Source: Ruminococcus bromii (GTDB lineage: Bacteria; Bacillota; Clostridia; Oscillospirales; Acutalibacteraceae). Taken from it: 64,000 nt of DNA. The notes under the pieces are model-generated. The model was not told the DNA's origin and did not search any database. It saw nothing but the letters and a program-made list of their open reading frames with translations. The stretch spans positions 62,001-126,000 of the forward strand of contig NZ_NNSR01000069.1 in assembly GCF_002834225.1 (NCBI RefSeq), read 5' to 3'. Of this stretch, positions 42,172 through 51,515 are shown piece by piece; within the stretch, counting starts at the first letter, position 1, and each line of letters starts with the position of its first letter. Position numbers and translations under genes: made by a program.

Positions 42172-42534
42172 ATGCGTGAAGAATTTAACAGCAGATACTC
42201 GTTTATAAAATCGTCAATTTGTCAGGGACTTGTTTGGTGTTTTTGGCACACACTTTTGTGGATAGTTGATTCAGAATTTACTGATTTGAGGGCTATTCCC
42301 TACATCATTTCAAACATTGTCGTTATCACATCAATCACCGTTCTGATAAACATTTTTCTTGAAAGACACAACAATCTGATTTACTCTGTGCTTTTTCATT
42401 TTGGGTTTAACATAATTTATGTATTTCTCAATGCCGATATAATGTTCTTTGTGATACTGACAATTCTCTATTTAATCATTACTCCGTTTGCCGTGTTGTT
42501 CAGAAATAAGACTAAAATCCGCAACCAACGCTAA
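42172..42534 (+). pseudogene. truncated CPBP intramembrane protease
   Basis: 120 aa, about half the usual length. The catalytic core of the CPBP (Abi/CAAX-type) family is visible: EEFNSR (residues 3-8, E-E-x3-R motif), GLVWCFWHTLLW (motif 2) and LIYSVLFHFGFN (motif 3). The first three or four helices are missing, and there is no ribosome site before the ATG. Upstream at 42089-42170 another frame reads LLCEPPFPLERIEEMTALMG, an unrelated protein-like remnant. The gene is probably a decayed fragment. An alternative is a very short active member. Confidence 0.55.
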
Positions 42535-42681
42535 CATTTCGGTTAAATTCAGTTGATAGACACGATCAAATTTTTAATGTAAAATTTGTAGGAAATTATT
42601 TTTTAATATGGTGAAAATTAGTTTTTCGCTTCAAAATAGTAAAAGAAAATAATATATACAACTTATTTTAGGAGGATAAAT

Positions 42682-43248
42682 ATGCTTACACATATCGGAA
42701 CAGACACTATAGAAACAGAAAGATTGATACTCCGCAAATTCAAAATTTCAGACGACGAGGCTATGTTAAAATATTGGATTGCCGATAAAAAAATTCAGTC
42801 TCTGTATTCCGAACCTGTTTACACCACAAAAGCAGAAGTTGATGAACTTCTCGAAAAATATATCAATTCGTATCAAAAAAATGATTACTACCGTTGGGCA
42901 ATCATAGAAAAAAATTCAGGTGAATGTATAGGTCAGATAGCATATTTTCTTGTTGACAGCAAAAATAATTTTGCCGAAATAGAATATTGCATAGGCTCTG
43001 ATTTTCAATGCAAAGGATATGCTACCGAAGCAACGAAAGCAGTTATACAATATGGATTTGATAAAATTAATCTGCACAAGGTACAGATTTGTACAAAGAC
43101 AATAAATAAACCTTCAAAGCGTGTCATAGAAAAATGCGGTTTTACATATGAAGGAACATTGCGTGATTACTTTTATATGGACGGAGAATATGTAGGTCGA
43201 TTGTATTTTTCCATGTTAAAAAGTGAATTTGAATCAAAACAAAATTAA
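42682..43248 (+). CDS. GNAT acetyltransferase, RimJ/RimL type
   Basis: 188 aa. It begins IGTDTIETERLILRKFKISDDEAMLKYW, the usual start of the RimJ/L branch. The acetyl-CoA loop is IGSDFQCKGYATEATKAVIQYGF and the C-terminus has NKPSKRVIEKCGFTYEGTLRDYFYMDGEYVGRLYFSML. Members acetylate protein N-termini, antibiotics or small amines. Base composition is more AT-rich than neighbours (for example 42600-42660), so acquisition by transfer is possible. Preceded by AGGAGG. Confidence 0.88.
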   Translation: MLTHIGTDTIETERLILRKFKISDDEAMLKYWIADKKIQSLYSEPVYTTKAEVDELLEKYINSYQKNDYYRWAIIEKNSGECIGQIAYFLVDSKNNFAEIEYCIGSDFQCKGYATEATKAVIQYGFDKINLHKVQICTKTINKPSKRVIEKCGFTYEGTLRDYFYMDGEYVGRLYFSMLKSEFESKQN

Positions 43249-43270
43249 ACAGGAACATTTATCTACACAA

Positions 43271-43310
43271 CAACCTCCCTGCAATCGAATTTTGCCTTGC
43301 AGGGAGGTTG
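43271..43310. terminator. bidirectional terminator
   Basis: CAACCTCCCTGCA (43271-43283) pairs with TGCAGGGAGGTTG (43298-43310). It separates convergent genes. Confidence 0.85.
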
Positions 43311-43335
43311 TATTATTCATATATGAAATTTTATT

Positions 43336-44619
43336 TTACTTGCGGATAATTATTGCTTTGCCGTTGCAATGAACCTTTCCGTTTGAAACCGTAACTGTTT
43401 CACCGCTGATTTCATTTTTATAGTCGCCGTCGGGGAGGTCAACTTTTACATCTGCTGACTTTGATTTAAGGCTGAAAATGCCGACTTTTTTGCTCTTGTT
43501 GTTGTCACGCTCAAGAATTGCAATATCGTTTTCATCGTCTGCATCAGCCTTGAAATAATCGTCATCATCAAGAACGGTTTTCTTGATTGTATCGAGCTTT
43601 GCAAAAAGGTTGCTTAAATCAATGCCTGTGTTGCGTGGGAAAACATCCTTGTCAAAAAGGCTTGGAGTTTCGTCACAACCGAACTCCTGACCGGCATAGA
43701 TGAGAGTTGAACCCTTCAAGAAATACAGAAAAGCGGTGTAATTTTCAAGGTCGCTCCTGTTCTTTACATAATGGCAGATTCGTGGCTGATCGTGATTTTC
43801 AAGGCAACGCATTTTATCGTAATTCTGCGGATAAATTGCCTCCTGATAATTGAACATATCAAGATAATGTGAAAGAGATGTTTCGCCCTTCAAATATTTG
43901 TCGAAAACCTCACGGATATCGTAGTCATATTCCATATCAAAAGCGTCAAAAAGCTCATAGTCGCTTGCGGTATAAATTCCGCTCTTGCGAGATAACACAT
44001 TGAAAGAGCTGTGTACGCTTTCGGCAAGCCAAATGCAGTCGGGATTTACCTTTGCAACAGCCTCTCTCGCCTGTTTCCAAAATTCAACGGGAACGAATGA
44101 TGCAACATCGCAACGGAAGCCGTCAACAATTCTCGCCCACATAACGAGTGAATCAATCTGATACTGCCATAATTCTTTGTTGGAATAATCAAGGTCGATT
44201 ATGTCGCTCCAATCACCGACTTTGTTGCCAAAATTGCCGTCCGACTTTCTGTAGAAAAACTCGGGATGTTCAACTGAAAGATTTGAGTCGGGCGAAGTGT
44301 GGTTATAGACAACATCAATGATGCACTTCATGCCCTTTGCGTGAATTTTTTCAACAAGGCTCTTGAAATCGTCCATTGTGCCGTATTCGGGATTTGTTGT
44401 GCGATAGTCCTTGTTTGCATAAGGACAGCCGAGAGAGCCTTTTTTATTCTTGACGCCAATCGGATGAATCGGCATAAACCAAATGATGTCCGTGCCGAGT
44501 GACTTTATTCTGTCAAGATCCTCTGCAACGGCATTAAATGTGCCGTCATTTGTGTGGTTGCGGACATAAACCGAATAAATAACCTTGTTTCTCAAGCTGA
44601 TTTCAGTATTTTTTGCCAT
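43336..44619 (-). CDS. intracellular GH13 alpha-amylase-family glycosidase
   Basis: 427 aa, no signal peptide, so cytoplasmic. GH13 regions: DVVYNH (102-107), nucleophile D171 in GFRCDVASF, acid/base E200 in IWLAES, and NHDQ (275-278). A small C-terminal beta domain follows the barrel. It probably cleaves or transfers alpha-glucan or maltodextrin inside the cell, which fits the glycogen operon 13 kb away. Exact specificity cannot be given. It follows a flavoprotein gene by 13 bp and is likely co-transcribed. Confidence 0.9.
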   Translation of the reverse strand: MAKNTEISLRNKVIYSVYVRNHTNDGTFNAVAEDLDRIKSLGTDIIWFMPIHPIGVKNKKGSLGCPYANKDYRTTNPEYGTMDDFKSLVEKIHAKGMKCIIDVVYNHTSPDSNLSVEHPEFFYRKSDGNFGNKVGDWSDIIDLDYSNKELWQYQIDSLVMWARIVDGFRCDVASFVPVEFWKQAREAVAKVNPDCIWLAESVHSSFNVLSRKSGIYTASDYELFDAFDMEYDYDIREVFDKYLKGETSLSHYLDMFNYQEAIYPQNYDKMRCLENHDQPRICHYVKNRSDLENYTAFLYFLKGSTLIYAGQEFGCDETPSLFDKDVFPRNTGIDLSNLFAKLDTIKKTVLDDDDYFKADADDENDIAILERDNNKSKKVGIFSLKSKSADVKVDLPDGDYKNEISGETVTVSNGKVHCNGKAIIIRK

Positions 44620-44632
44620 TTAAAACATCTCC

Positions 44633-45328
44633 TTATGTATTTTTCCACGGTCTGTTTTTACCGTTCCAACCTCGTTCTGCCCAGTAATTTTTATCGGCTT
44701 CATTCCAGCCGCTTTTCTGAATCATTCTCATAATAAAGAAAAAGCCTTTTGTTTTTAACCCTGCCTTAACTTTGCCGTTACTTTTCTTTACCTTATTGGC
44801 AATTGAGGTAGTCTTTTTGTCAATTTTCTTTTTGAGTCCATCGGTGACGCCTGAATAATTTGTTGCACGAACATTGACACCGTAACGATAAGTTTTTGGA
44901 ACGCCCCAAAAGAACATACTGTCGGCGATATCCTTGTTGGCAGATTTTGTACCCGAACCTGCGGCTGTCGAAATTACAACCGCCTGCTTTGTGAACATTT
45001 TCTGTTCGGGACGGTGAACCATCCAACGATAACCGTAATGATCAAGAAATGCTTTCATTGAGCCTGTGCAATGATAAACATACACGGGCGTTGTGAAGAT
45101 GAGTACATCAGCCTCGTCCATAGCCTCGGTAATCTTTTTCAGTCGCTCATAATGCGGACAAAGTGTTTCGGATTTTAGAAAACACTGCGTACAACCTACG
45201 CAAAAATCGCCGAAATCTCTCGGAAGAAAAAACTCCGTAACCTCACCGCCTAATTTATCGGCAACCTGCTTGCCAATATGATAGGTTGAGCCTTTATGGT
45301 TCTGACCGTTTATTACTGCAATTTTCAT
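44633..45328 (-). CDS. flavodoxin-fold NAD(P)H-dependent oxidoreductase
   Basis: 231 aa. FMN-dependent reductase pattern: KIAVINGQNHKGSTYHIGKQVADKL binds the FMN phosphate, and ADVLIFTTPVYVYHCTGSMKAFLDHYGY contacts the isoalloxazine ring. The DFCVGCTQCF cysteines are typical of iron-sulfur flavoprotein-like members (ISF/WrbA-like) in clostridia. A Lys-rich C-terminal third (KKKIDKKTTSIANKVKKS) may contact a partner. First gene of a pair with the GH13 enzyme, although no functional link is obvious. Confidence 0.85.
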   Translation of the reverse strand: MKIAVINGQNHKGSTYHIGKQVADKLGGEVTEFFLPRDFGDFCVGCTQCFLKSETLCPHYERLKKITEAMDEADVLIFTTPVYVYHCTGSMKAFLDHYGYRWMVHRPEQKMFTKQAVVISTAAGSGTKSANKDIADSMFFWGVPKTYRYGVNVRATNYSGVTDGLKKKIDKKTTSIANKVKKSNGKVKAGLKTKGFFFIMRMIQKSGWNEADKNYWAERGWNGKNRPWKNT

Positions 45329-45433
45329 TTTATGTCACCAAATTCATCAATTTCAAGTCAATTTTAGCACAACAAAGCAATATTGTCCATATGATTTTTA
45401 TGCCTTTTAAGAGCTTTTTAATGCGGATTTTTT

Positions 45434-45468
45434 ATTAAAAAAACAGCTCCCCGAAAACGGAGAGCTGT
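45434..45468 (-). terminator. terminator of alcohol dehydrogenase gene
   Basis: Minus strand ACAGCTCTCCG pairs with CGGGGAGCTGT and runs into seven T. Confidence 0.85.
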
Positions 45469-45497
45469 GATAAGTACAAATAGATTTGTCAAACGAA

Positions 45498-46709
45498 TCA
45501 GAAGTCGATTTCTGTATCGTAGTAGCAAGCCTTGAGAAGTTTTTCCATTTCTTCCTGATTTGGCTGGCGTGGGTTAGAACCTGTGCAAGCATCGGCAATC
45601 GCGTTCTTGGCAACTTCGGGGAGCTTTTCGAGGAATTCTTTTTCGTCGATAATGCTCTCGTCAGCCTTAACACCGCCCGGACCGTAGTTCTTAATGCCCT
45701 GCGGAATATTGAGCTGATCGTTCATTGAACGGAGTTCAGCGATGAGTGCGTCAACAAGTTCTTCTGTTGTTTCGCCCTTGAGGTTGATGAACTTAGCAAT
45801 CTTAGCATAACGCTCAGCTGCAACAGGATCTTTTGAGTTATACTTGATAACCTTAGGCAGATACATAGCGTTTGCACAGCCGTGAATAATGTGACCGCCT
45901 GTGAAAGCCGCACCTGTCTTGTGAGCCATTGAGTGAACGATACCGAGCAGAGCATTTGAGAATGCCATACCTGCAAGGCACTGTGCATCGTGCATTTTAT
46001 CACGGCAAGCCATGTCGCCCTCATAAGACTTCTTGAGGTTGTCGTGAATCATCTCAATTGCATGGAGTGCAAGCGGATCTGTGTACTCACAGTTGAGAGT
46101 TGAAACATAAGCCTCAATTGCGTGAGTCATAGCGTCCATACCTGTGTGAGCAGTAAGTTTAGCCGGCATTGTTTCGGCAAGTGCAGGATCAACGATAGCA
46201 ACATCAGGTGTGATATTAAAGTCAGCAAGCGGATATTTGATACCCTTTGCATAGTCTGTGATAACTGAGAAAGCCGTAACTTCTGTTGCAGTACCCGATG
46301 TTGACGGGATAGCACAGAATTTAGCCTTTGTACGAAGTGTCGGGAAACTGAACGGAGTAATAATTTCCTCAAAGGTTGTGTTGGGATACTCATAGAATAC
46401 CCACATAGCCTTTGCGGCATCAATCGGAGAACCGCCGCCCATTGCAACAATCCAGTCGGGTTCAAATTCACGCATAACAGCGGCACCCTTCATAACTGTT
46501 TCAACAGATGGGTCAGGCTCTACGCCCTCGATAAGCTTAACCTCCATACCTGCTTCTTTAAGATAGTCAACAGCCTTGTCAAGAAAACCGAAACGCTTCA
46601 TTGAACCGCCGCCGACAACTACAACAGCCTTTTTGCCGGATAAATTTTTAAGACTTGAGAGAGCATCCTTACCATGATAGAGATCTCTCGGTAAAGTAAA
46701 TCTGTACAT
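45498..46709 (-). CDS. iron-containing alcohol dehydrogenase
   Basis: 403 aa group III (Fe-ADH). NAD(P) motif GGGSPIDAAKAMW, the metal-ligand region with D and H residues in AHTGMDAMTHAIEAYVS and GIVHSMAHKTGAAFTGGHIIHGCANA. Closest in style to clostridial butanol or 1,3-propanediol dehydrogenases. It would reduce an aldehyde with NAD(P)H for redox balance. Single gene with a good promoter; Cys-rich AdhE partners are absent. Confidence 0.93.
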   Translation of the reverse strand: MYRFTLPRDLYHGKDALSSLKNLSGKKAVVVVGGGSMKRFGFLDKAVDYLKEAGMEVKLIEGVEPDPSVETVMKGAAVMREFEPDWIVAMGGGSPIDAAKAMWVFYEYPNTTFEEIITPFSFPTLRTKAKFCAIPSTSGTATEVTAFSVITDYAKGIKYPLADFNITPDVAIVDPALAETMPAKLTAHTGMDAMTHAIEAYVSTLNCEYTDPLALHAIEMIHDNLKKSYEGDMACRDKMHDAQCLAGMAFSNALLGIVHSMAHKTGAAFTGGHIIHGCANAMYLPKVIKYNSKDPVAAERYAKIAKFINLKGETTEELVDALIAELRSMNDQLNIPQGIKNYGPGGVKADESIIDEKEFLEKLPEVAKNAIADACTGSNPRQPNQEEMEKLLKACYYDTEIDF

Positions 46710-46760
46710 TATAATTACCTCCTTAAAGGATATTTTGTCAACTTCTCCTTGACTACCGTA

Positions 46761-46789
46761 ATTATAACACCGAAGATTTATAAAGTAAA
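46761..46789 (-). promoter_or_regulatory. promoter of alcohol dehydrogenase gene
   Basis: Minus strand TTTACT (46789-46784), 17-bp spacer, TATAAT (46766-46761). Confidence 0.6.
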
Positions 46790-46875
46790 TACCTTTTTTG
46801 AAAATAATGTGTGTTTATTTTGTGAAATTTTCACTATAATTCTTTATTGGAATTTATATTAAAAAATATGCTCAA

Positions 46876-47787
46876 TTACAGCCCGTAAATGTTGTCATCG
46901 CCCTTGGCATATTTCTTAACAGCCTCCATAAAAAGCTTTGCGGCAGGATTTGAAATATTCTTTTCCCATGCCATAACATAGGCTATGCTTGTGTCCGCAT
47001 CATCAATAAGGTATGAATCGGTGTATTCGTCAGAAGTATACGCGGCAACCGAGGTTGGTATGACAGACACGCCGATTCCCGATGACGATGACACATATAT
47101 GGAAACAAGATCGTCAAATGAATTTTCAATTTTCGGGGTTATGTGAAATGTACGGAACAAATCCATAATTTCCATATACACAATCGGAGCAACAGATTCC
47201 GAAAGTACCAGAATACTTTCGTCAGCCAATTCGGAAAGCTTAATGCTTTTTCTTCCGCTGAATTTTGAATTTTTCGCTGTTACAACGGACAAAGTTTCAT
47301 TATGTGTAATGATTGATTCAATACCTGAGCTTTCGGGAACCATATCTCTCGGCATAAAGCAGAAGTCGTATTCACCGCCTGTGATTGCAAGTGTGCGGTC
47401 AGCCTCGTCAAGCTGTCGCACATCAATTGTAATTCCCGGATATTTTTCCGCAAAGTCGGCAATACATTTCGTCGGGAACGAAAGCGAGGTAACATCACAG
47501 CCGAGCGTAATTTTACCCTGACCTCCGTCATGCATCTGCTTGATAACGGTTTTTGCTTTCTTTAAAGTTTCAACAATTTCAATCGCATAGGGCAAAAGTG
47601 CCTTGCCCTCGCTTGTTATGATAACATCACGGTGAGATCGTGTAAAAAGCTGAACCCCAAACTCCTTTTCAAGGTCGCTTACATATCTGCTGACGGTTGA
47701 CTGAGAAACATAGTTCCGCCTTGCCGCCTCTGAAAAGTTGAGCGTCTGAGCCACAGTTATAAAGCAATTGAGCTGATTTATATCCAT
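46876..47787 (-). CDS. LysR-family transcriptional regulator
   Basis: 303 aa from the ATG at 47787 (CGGAGG seven bases upstream; a longer frame to 47871 crosses the operator region). Residues 1-60 form the LysR helix-turn-helix (MDINQLNCFITVAQTLNFSEAARRNYVSQSTVSRYV). Residues 90-300 are the periplasmic-binding-like effector domain. It is divergent from the ketosynthase-ligase-thioesterase genes and probably controls them; three ATGCAAAA motifs lie between. The effector may be an acyl-CoA or the acid substrate of the ligase. Confidence 0.92.
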   Translation of the reverse strand: MDINQLNCFITVAQTLNFSEAARRNYVSQSTVSRYVSDLEKEFGVQLFTRSHRDVIITSEGKALLPYAIEIVETLKKAKTVIKQMHDGGQGKITLGCDVTSLSFPTKCIADFAEKYPGITIDVRQLDEADRTLAITGGEYDFCFMPRDMVPESSGIESIITHNETLSVVTAKNSKFSGRKSIKLSELADESILVLSESVAPIVYMEIMDLFRTFHITPKIENSFDDLVSIYVSSSSGIGVSVIPTSVAAYTSDEYTDSYLIDDADTSIAYVMAWEKNISNPAAKLFMEAVKKYAKGDDNIYGL

Positions 47788-47837
47788 AATAACCTCCGTT
47801 TTGACAATTTCCCGCAGTATTTTGTCGGTTTTTTTCA

Positions 47838-47960
47838 ATATTATGCAAAACTGTAAATTTAAGACTGCCAAATCGTCATTTTTGCATAATCAACGGTATT
47901 GAATAATTTTTCCATATTTGGTACAATTCAAGTATAGCATAATAATATGCAAAATGTAAA
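47838..47960 (+). promoter_or_regulatory. LysR operator region with ATGCAAAA repeats
   Basis: Three related motifs: ATTATGCAAAACTGTAAAT (from 47840), its inverse TTTTTGCATAAT (47879-47890), and ATATGCAAAATGTAAAT (from 47945). They flank the fabF-like promoter, as expected for LysR recognition and activation sites. Confidence 0.5.
47899..47927 (+). promoter_or_regulatory. promoter of fabF-ligase-thioesterase operon
   Basis: TTGAAT at 47899-47904, 17-bp spacer, TACAAT at 47922-47927. Confidence 0.6.
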
Positions 47961-47990
47961 TAACTTATTTTAAAACAAGGAGCTTAACGA

Positions 47991-49217
47991 ATGAAGAAAA
48001 TAGTTGTAACCGGTATGGGTGCGGTAACACCTGTCGGCATCGGTGTTGAAAACTACTGGAATAATATCACGGCAGGTGCATCGGGCATTGACACAATTAA
48101 GACTTTTGATCCGTCTGAACTCGCTGTTCAGATTGCCGGCGAAGTAAAGGACTTTAATCCGTCCGACTATCTTCCAAAGGATTTAATCAGAAAAACAGAT
48201 CCGTTTATGCAGTACGCTTATATTGCGGCTGAGGAAGCCATGAAACAGAGCGGAATCAAGATTGAACCCGAAAGAACAGGTATTGTTATGGGTACTGCAA
48301 TGGCAGGTATTGCAACAATCGCATATACTCAGGAGGCACTCACAGGCGCATCACACAAAAAGGTAGGTCCTCGTTTTATTCCCAAAATTCTCGGAAACAT
48401 TGCCGCCGCAAATATCGCAATCGACTACAATATTCAGGGACCGAGCTTTACGGTAAGCACAGCTTGTTCGTCAGGCGGTGACGCAATCAACACAGCTTGT
48501 ATGTGTATGCAGAGCGGCAAGGCTGATATTATGCTCGCAGTAGGAGCAGAGTCCGTTCTCTGTCCTCTTGTAATTTATTCGCTTGCCAACGCAAAAGCTC
48601 TTTCAAGAAGAAACGATTCGCCAAGCACTGCAAGCCGTCCGTTTGATGTTACCCGTGACGGTTTTGTAATAGGTGAAGGCGGCGGTGCGCTCGTTCTTGA
48701 AACAGAGGAACACGCTCTTGCAAGAGGTGCAAAGATTTATGCAGAAATCAGAGGTTGCGGCAACACGGATGACGCTTATCATGTAACTGCTCCGCATCCC
48801 GAAGGACGAGGTGCAATCGCTTGTATGAAACAGGCAATTGCAGAGGCAGGAATCAATCCTTCCGACATCGGCTACATCAATGCTCACGGTACTGCAACAA
48901 ACAAGGGTGACACAGTTGAAACATCTTCAATCAAGAAGGTTTTCGGCAACACTCTCCCCTATGTAAGCTCAACAAAGGGCGCAACAGGTCATATGATGGG
49001 CGCAGGCGGTATTACAGAAACAATTACCTGTGTCAAGGCTATTGAAACAGGCACAGTTCCGCCTACAATCAATCTCAACGAGGTTGATCCCGAATGTGCC
49101 GGCATTGACTTTGTTGCAAATACCGCAAAGAAAGCCGAAATCAACTTTGCCATGTCAAACGCATTCGGATTCGGCGGTCAGAACTCAAGTATTATCGTAG
49201 GCAAATACGGCAAATAA
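47991..49217 (+). CDS. fabF: beta-ketoacyl-ACP synthase II (FabF-like)
   Basis: 408 aa, full length. The Cys-His-His triad is C159 (VSTACSSGGDA), H299 (NAHGTATNKGD) and H334 (GATGHMMGAGG). It condenses malonyl-ACP with an acyl group. It is not in a fab operon: the next genes are an acyl-CoA ligase and a thioesterase, under a LysR regulator. It may be a dedicated synthase for a modified or exogenous acyl chain. No ACP gene is nearby, so a shared ACP would be needed. Confidence 0.93.
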   Translation: MKKIVVTGMGAVTPVGIGVENYWNNITAGASGIDTIKTFDPSELAVQIAGEVKDFNPSDYLPKDLIRKTDPFMQYAYIAAEEAMKQSGIKIEPERTGIVMGTAMAGIATIAYTQEALTGASHKKVGPRFIPKILGNIAAANIAIDYNIQGPSFTVSTACSSGGDAINTACMCMQSGKADIMLAVGAESVLCPLVIYSLANAKALSRRNDSPSTASRPFDVTRDGFVIGEGGGALVLETEEHALARGAKIYAEIRGCGNTDDAYHVTAPHPEGRGAIACMKQAIAEAGINPSDIGYINAHGTATNKGDTVETSSIKKVFGNTLPYVSSTKGATGHMMGAGGITETITCVKAIETGTVPPTINLNEVDPECAGIDFVANTAKKAEINFAMSNAFGFGGQNSSIIVGKYGK

Positions 49218-49243
49218 TCTGCCGATAAAACAACATACAAGCA

Positions 49244-49259
49244 ACACACATATGTGTGT
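49244..49259. repeat. 16-bp perfect palindrome ACACACATATGTGTGT
   Basis: Lies in the 85-bp gap between fabF and the ligase gene, followed by a TGTACACACATACA repeat (49269-49282). Could form a hairpin or be a protein site. Confidence 0.5.
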
Positions 49260-49302
49260 ATAAAATAATGTACACACATACATAATAGGACAGGGGGATA
49301 TT

Positions 49303-50964
49303 ATGAATTTAACATATGATTCACAGATGTTCAGAGAAACATTTGAAAGTGAATTTACATGGCTTAACGGCTTTATGAGAAATGTAAGACGCTTTTCGGA
49401 TAAACCCGCGGCAATTGACTCTCAAAGCGGCAGAATATGGAGCTACAAAGAACTTAATGCCGATGCAAACAGATTTGCAAACGCTATGAAAAAAGACGGC
49501 GTCAAGAAAAACGACATTGTGTTTATGCAGCTTTACAACTCACCGCAGTTTTTGTTTGGTTACATTGCACCGCAGAAGCTCGGTGCAATCTCAAATCCCG
49601 CTAACTTTAACCTATCACCGGGCGAAACCGCTGAAATTATGGGACACAACAAGCCAACAGTTTATGTTTACGACGCAGACATTATGCAAACAGCCGTACA
49701 GGCTCTTGAAATCTGCGAGCATAAGCCAAAATTGATTCTCTGCGTTAATAATTCCAAAAAGGAAGTAACTCTTCCCGAAGGACACATTTTCTTTGACGAT
49801 TACATCAAGGACAGCAGTGACGAAAATCCGCCTGTTGACTATGCGCCGCATATTTATGACGAGGTTTTAAGACTTCAGACCTCGGGTACAACAGGCACTC
49901 CAAAGGGCGTTCCGCTTAACGCAATCAACGAAGTTCTTTCGGCTCACGATGTAATTATGCACTTTCCGCTCTCACCCGTTGACATTACGATGAATATGAC
50001 ACCGTGGTTTCACCGTGGCGGTATTCATTCGGGCGGTCCTACACCTACCCTTTATGCAGGTGCGTGTCTTGTGATTATGAGAACCTTCAACCCGAGGAGT
50101 TGTATGGAGTTTATCGAAAGATACGGAATTACATTCATCACAGGTGTTCCGTCAACTCTTGAAATGCTTGCAGCCCGACAGGAAAAGCATCCGAAAGACC
50201 TTTCTTCGCTCAAGGGCATTATTACCATGGGCAGTCCGCTTGAAAAAGCCGCTTGCATTCGCTATCAGGAACTTCTCTCCCCCAACATTTTTAACGGCTA
50301 CGGCACAACGGAATCTTTCTGGAATACATTTCTTCGTCCGTACGACCTTCCTGAAATGGCAGGTTCGGCAGGCAGATCATGCACAGATGATGAGGTAAGA
50401 CTTGTAAATGTTTATGACGACAGAAAAGCAGAGCCCGATGACATAGTCCCCTGCGATAACAAAACAGAGGGAGAAATCATCATCAAATGTCCGAACAAAA
50501 CTACCTACTGCTATGTAAATAACGAAAAGGCTACAAAAGACAAGTTCTACAAGGGTTGGATGTACACAGGCGACATCGGCACTTGGAACAGCGAGCAGTT
50601 TGTTACAGTTGCAGGCAGAAAAGATGATATGATTATCAGCAAGGGCGAAAATATTTACCCTGCAAGAATTGAGGAAATTCTCAACTCACACCCGAAGGTT
50701 CAGGAATGTATCGTAACAGGTGTTCCCGATTCAACAAGAGGCGAGTGCGTTGCGGCATATGTAATCAAGGCCGACGAAAGTCTTACGGTTGCAGAGCTTA
50801 TCAATTTCTGTGACAGCTCACCGAATATTTCAAAATATCAGGCTCCGAGATACTACCGTTTTGTCAACGATCTTCCGCAAACCGCTACAGGCAAGAAACA
50901 GCATTTTGTAATAAAAAAACAGGCAGCAGAGGACCTTAAAAACGGTTTGTTGCTTAAAAAATAA
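49303..50964 (+). CDS. AMP-forming acyl-CoA synthetase/ligase
   Basis: 553 aa ANL-superfamily enzyme. ATP loop LQTSGTTGTPKGVP (about 190-203), aromatic/adenine motif NGYGTTESFWN, hinge and C-terminal AGRKDDMIISKGENIYPARIEEIL, and catalytic Lys region TATGKKQHFVIKK. It activates a carboxylic acid as an adenylate and loads CoA or a carrier. The KS and thioesterase partners suggest a medium or aromatic acid. Preceded by AGGGGG. Confidence 0.92.
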   Translation: MNLTYDSQMFRETFESEFTWLNGFMRNVRRFSDKPAAIDSQSGRIWSYKELNADANRFANAMKKDGVKKNDIVFMQLYNSPQFLFGYIAPQKLGAISNPANFNLSPGETAEIMGHNKPTVYVYDADIMQTAVQALEICEHKPKLILCVNNSKKEVTLPEGHIFFDDYIKDSSDENPPVDYAPHIYDEVLRLQTSGTTGTPKGVPLNAINEVLSAHDVIMHFPLSPVDITMNMTPWFHRGGIHSGGPTPTLYAGACLVIMRTFNPRSCMEFIERYGITFITGVPSTLEMLAARQEKHPKDLSSLKGIITMGSPLEKAACIRYQELLSPNIFNGYGTTESFWNTFLRPYDLPEMAGSAGRSCTDDEVRLVNVYDDRKAEPDDIVPCDNKTEGEIIIKCPNKTTYCYVNNEKATKDKFYKGWMYTGDIGTWNSEQFVTVAGRKDDMIISKGENIYPARIEEILNSHPKVQECIVTGVPDSTRGECVAAYVIKADESLTVAELINFCDSSPNISKYQAPRYYRFVNDLPQTATGKKQHFVIKKQAAEDLKNGLLLKK

Positions 50965-50999
50965 TTACGGATTTTCCGTATATATGTAATGGAGAAAAT

Positions 51000-51443
51000 A
51001 TGACCGAAAAATTATACAAAGCAAAGGTTTCATACTATGAAACAGACTGTATGAACATTGTTCATCACTCAAATTATATCAGATATTTTGAAGATGCAAG
51101 AATTCAGTATATGCACGACATCGGTTGTGATGTTGCCGAAATGCAGTCAAAAGGATTGTATATCCCAAATGTTGACGCATATGCCCGTTACAAAAAGCCG
51201 CTTAAATTCGGCGATGAGTTTTCCGTTGAAGTAAGCCTTGTATTTTTTACGGGTTCAAGAATGATTTTCGACTATAAAATCTTCAACAATAAAAACGGAG
51301 AACTTTCTGCAACAGGCAGAACAACACACTGTTTTGCAACTCCCGAGCTAAAGCCGATAAGCATAAAGCATTCAAATCCCGATTATTACAACAGACTTCG
51401 TGACAATACTGTCAGCCCGGAAGATATTACAATAAGAAGATAA
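51000..51443 (+). CDS. hotdog-fold acyl-CoA thioesterase (4HBT/YbgC type)
   Basis: 147 aa. The 4-hydroxybenzoyl-CoA thioesterase signature KVSYYETDCMNIVHHSNYIRYFEDARIQYM covers residues 8-37 with the catalytic Asp in ETD. It hydrolyses acyl-CoA or acyl-ACP thioesters. Last gene of the three-gene unit, 35 bp after the ligase, so product release is its likely role. Confidence 0.92.
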   Translation: MTEKLYKAKVSYYETDCMNIVHHSNYIRYFEDARIQYMHDIGCDVAEMQSKGLYIPNVDAYARYKKPLKFGDEFSVEVSLVFFTGSRMIFDYKIFNNKNGELSATGRTTHCFATPELKPISIKHSNPDYYNRLRDNTVSPEDITIRR

Positions 51444-51457
51444 ACAATTTCACAAGC

Positions 51458-51493
51458 AAAAAGTGCGTACCGAAATTCGGTACGCACTTTTTT
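51458..51493. terminator. strong bidirectional terminator
   Basis: AAAAAGTGCGTACCGAA pairs perfectly with TTCGGTACGCACTTTTTT (51476-51493). Separates the thioesterase gene from glnK. Confidence 0.92.
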
Positions 51494-51515
51494 GATATAG
51501 GAAAATAGGAAAATA

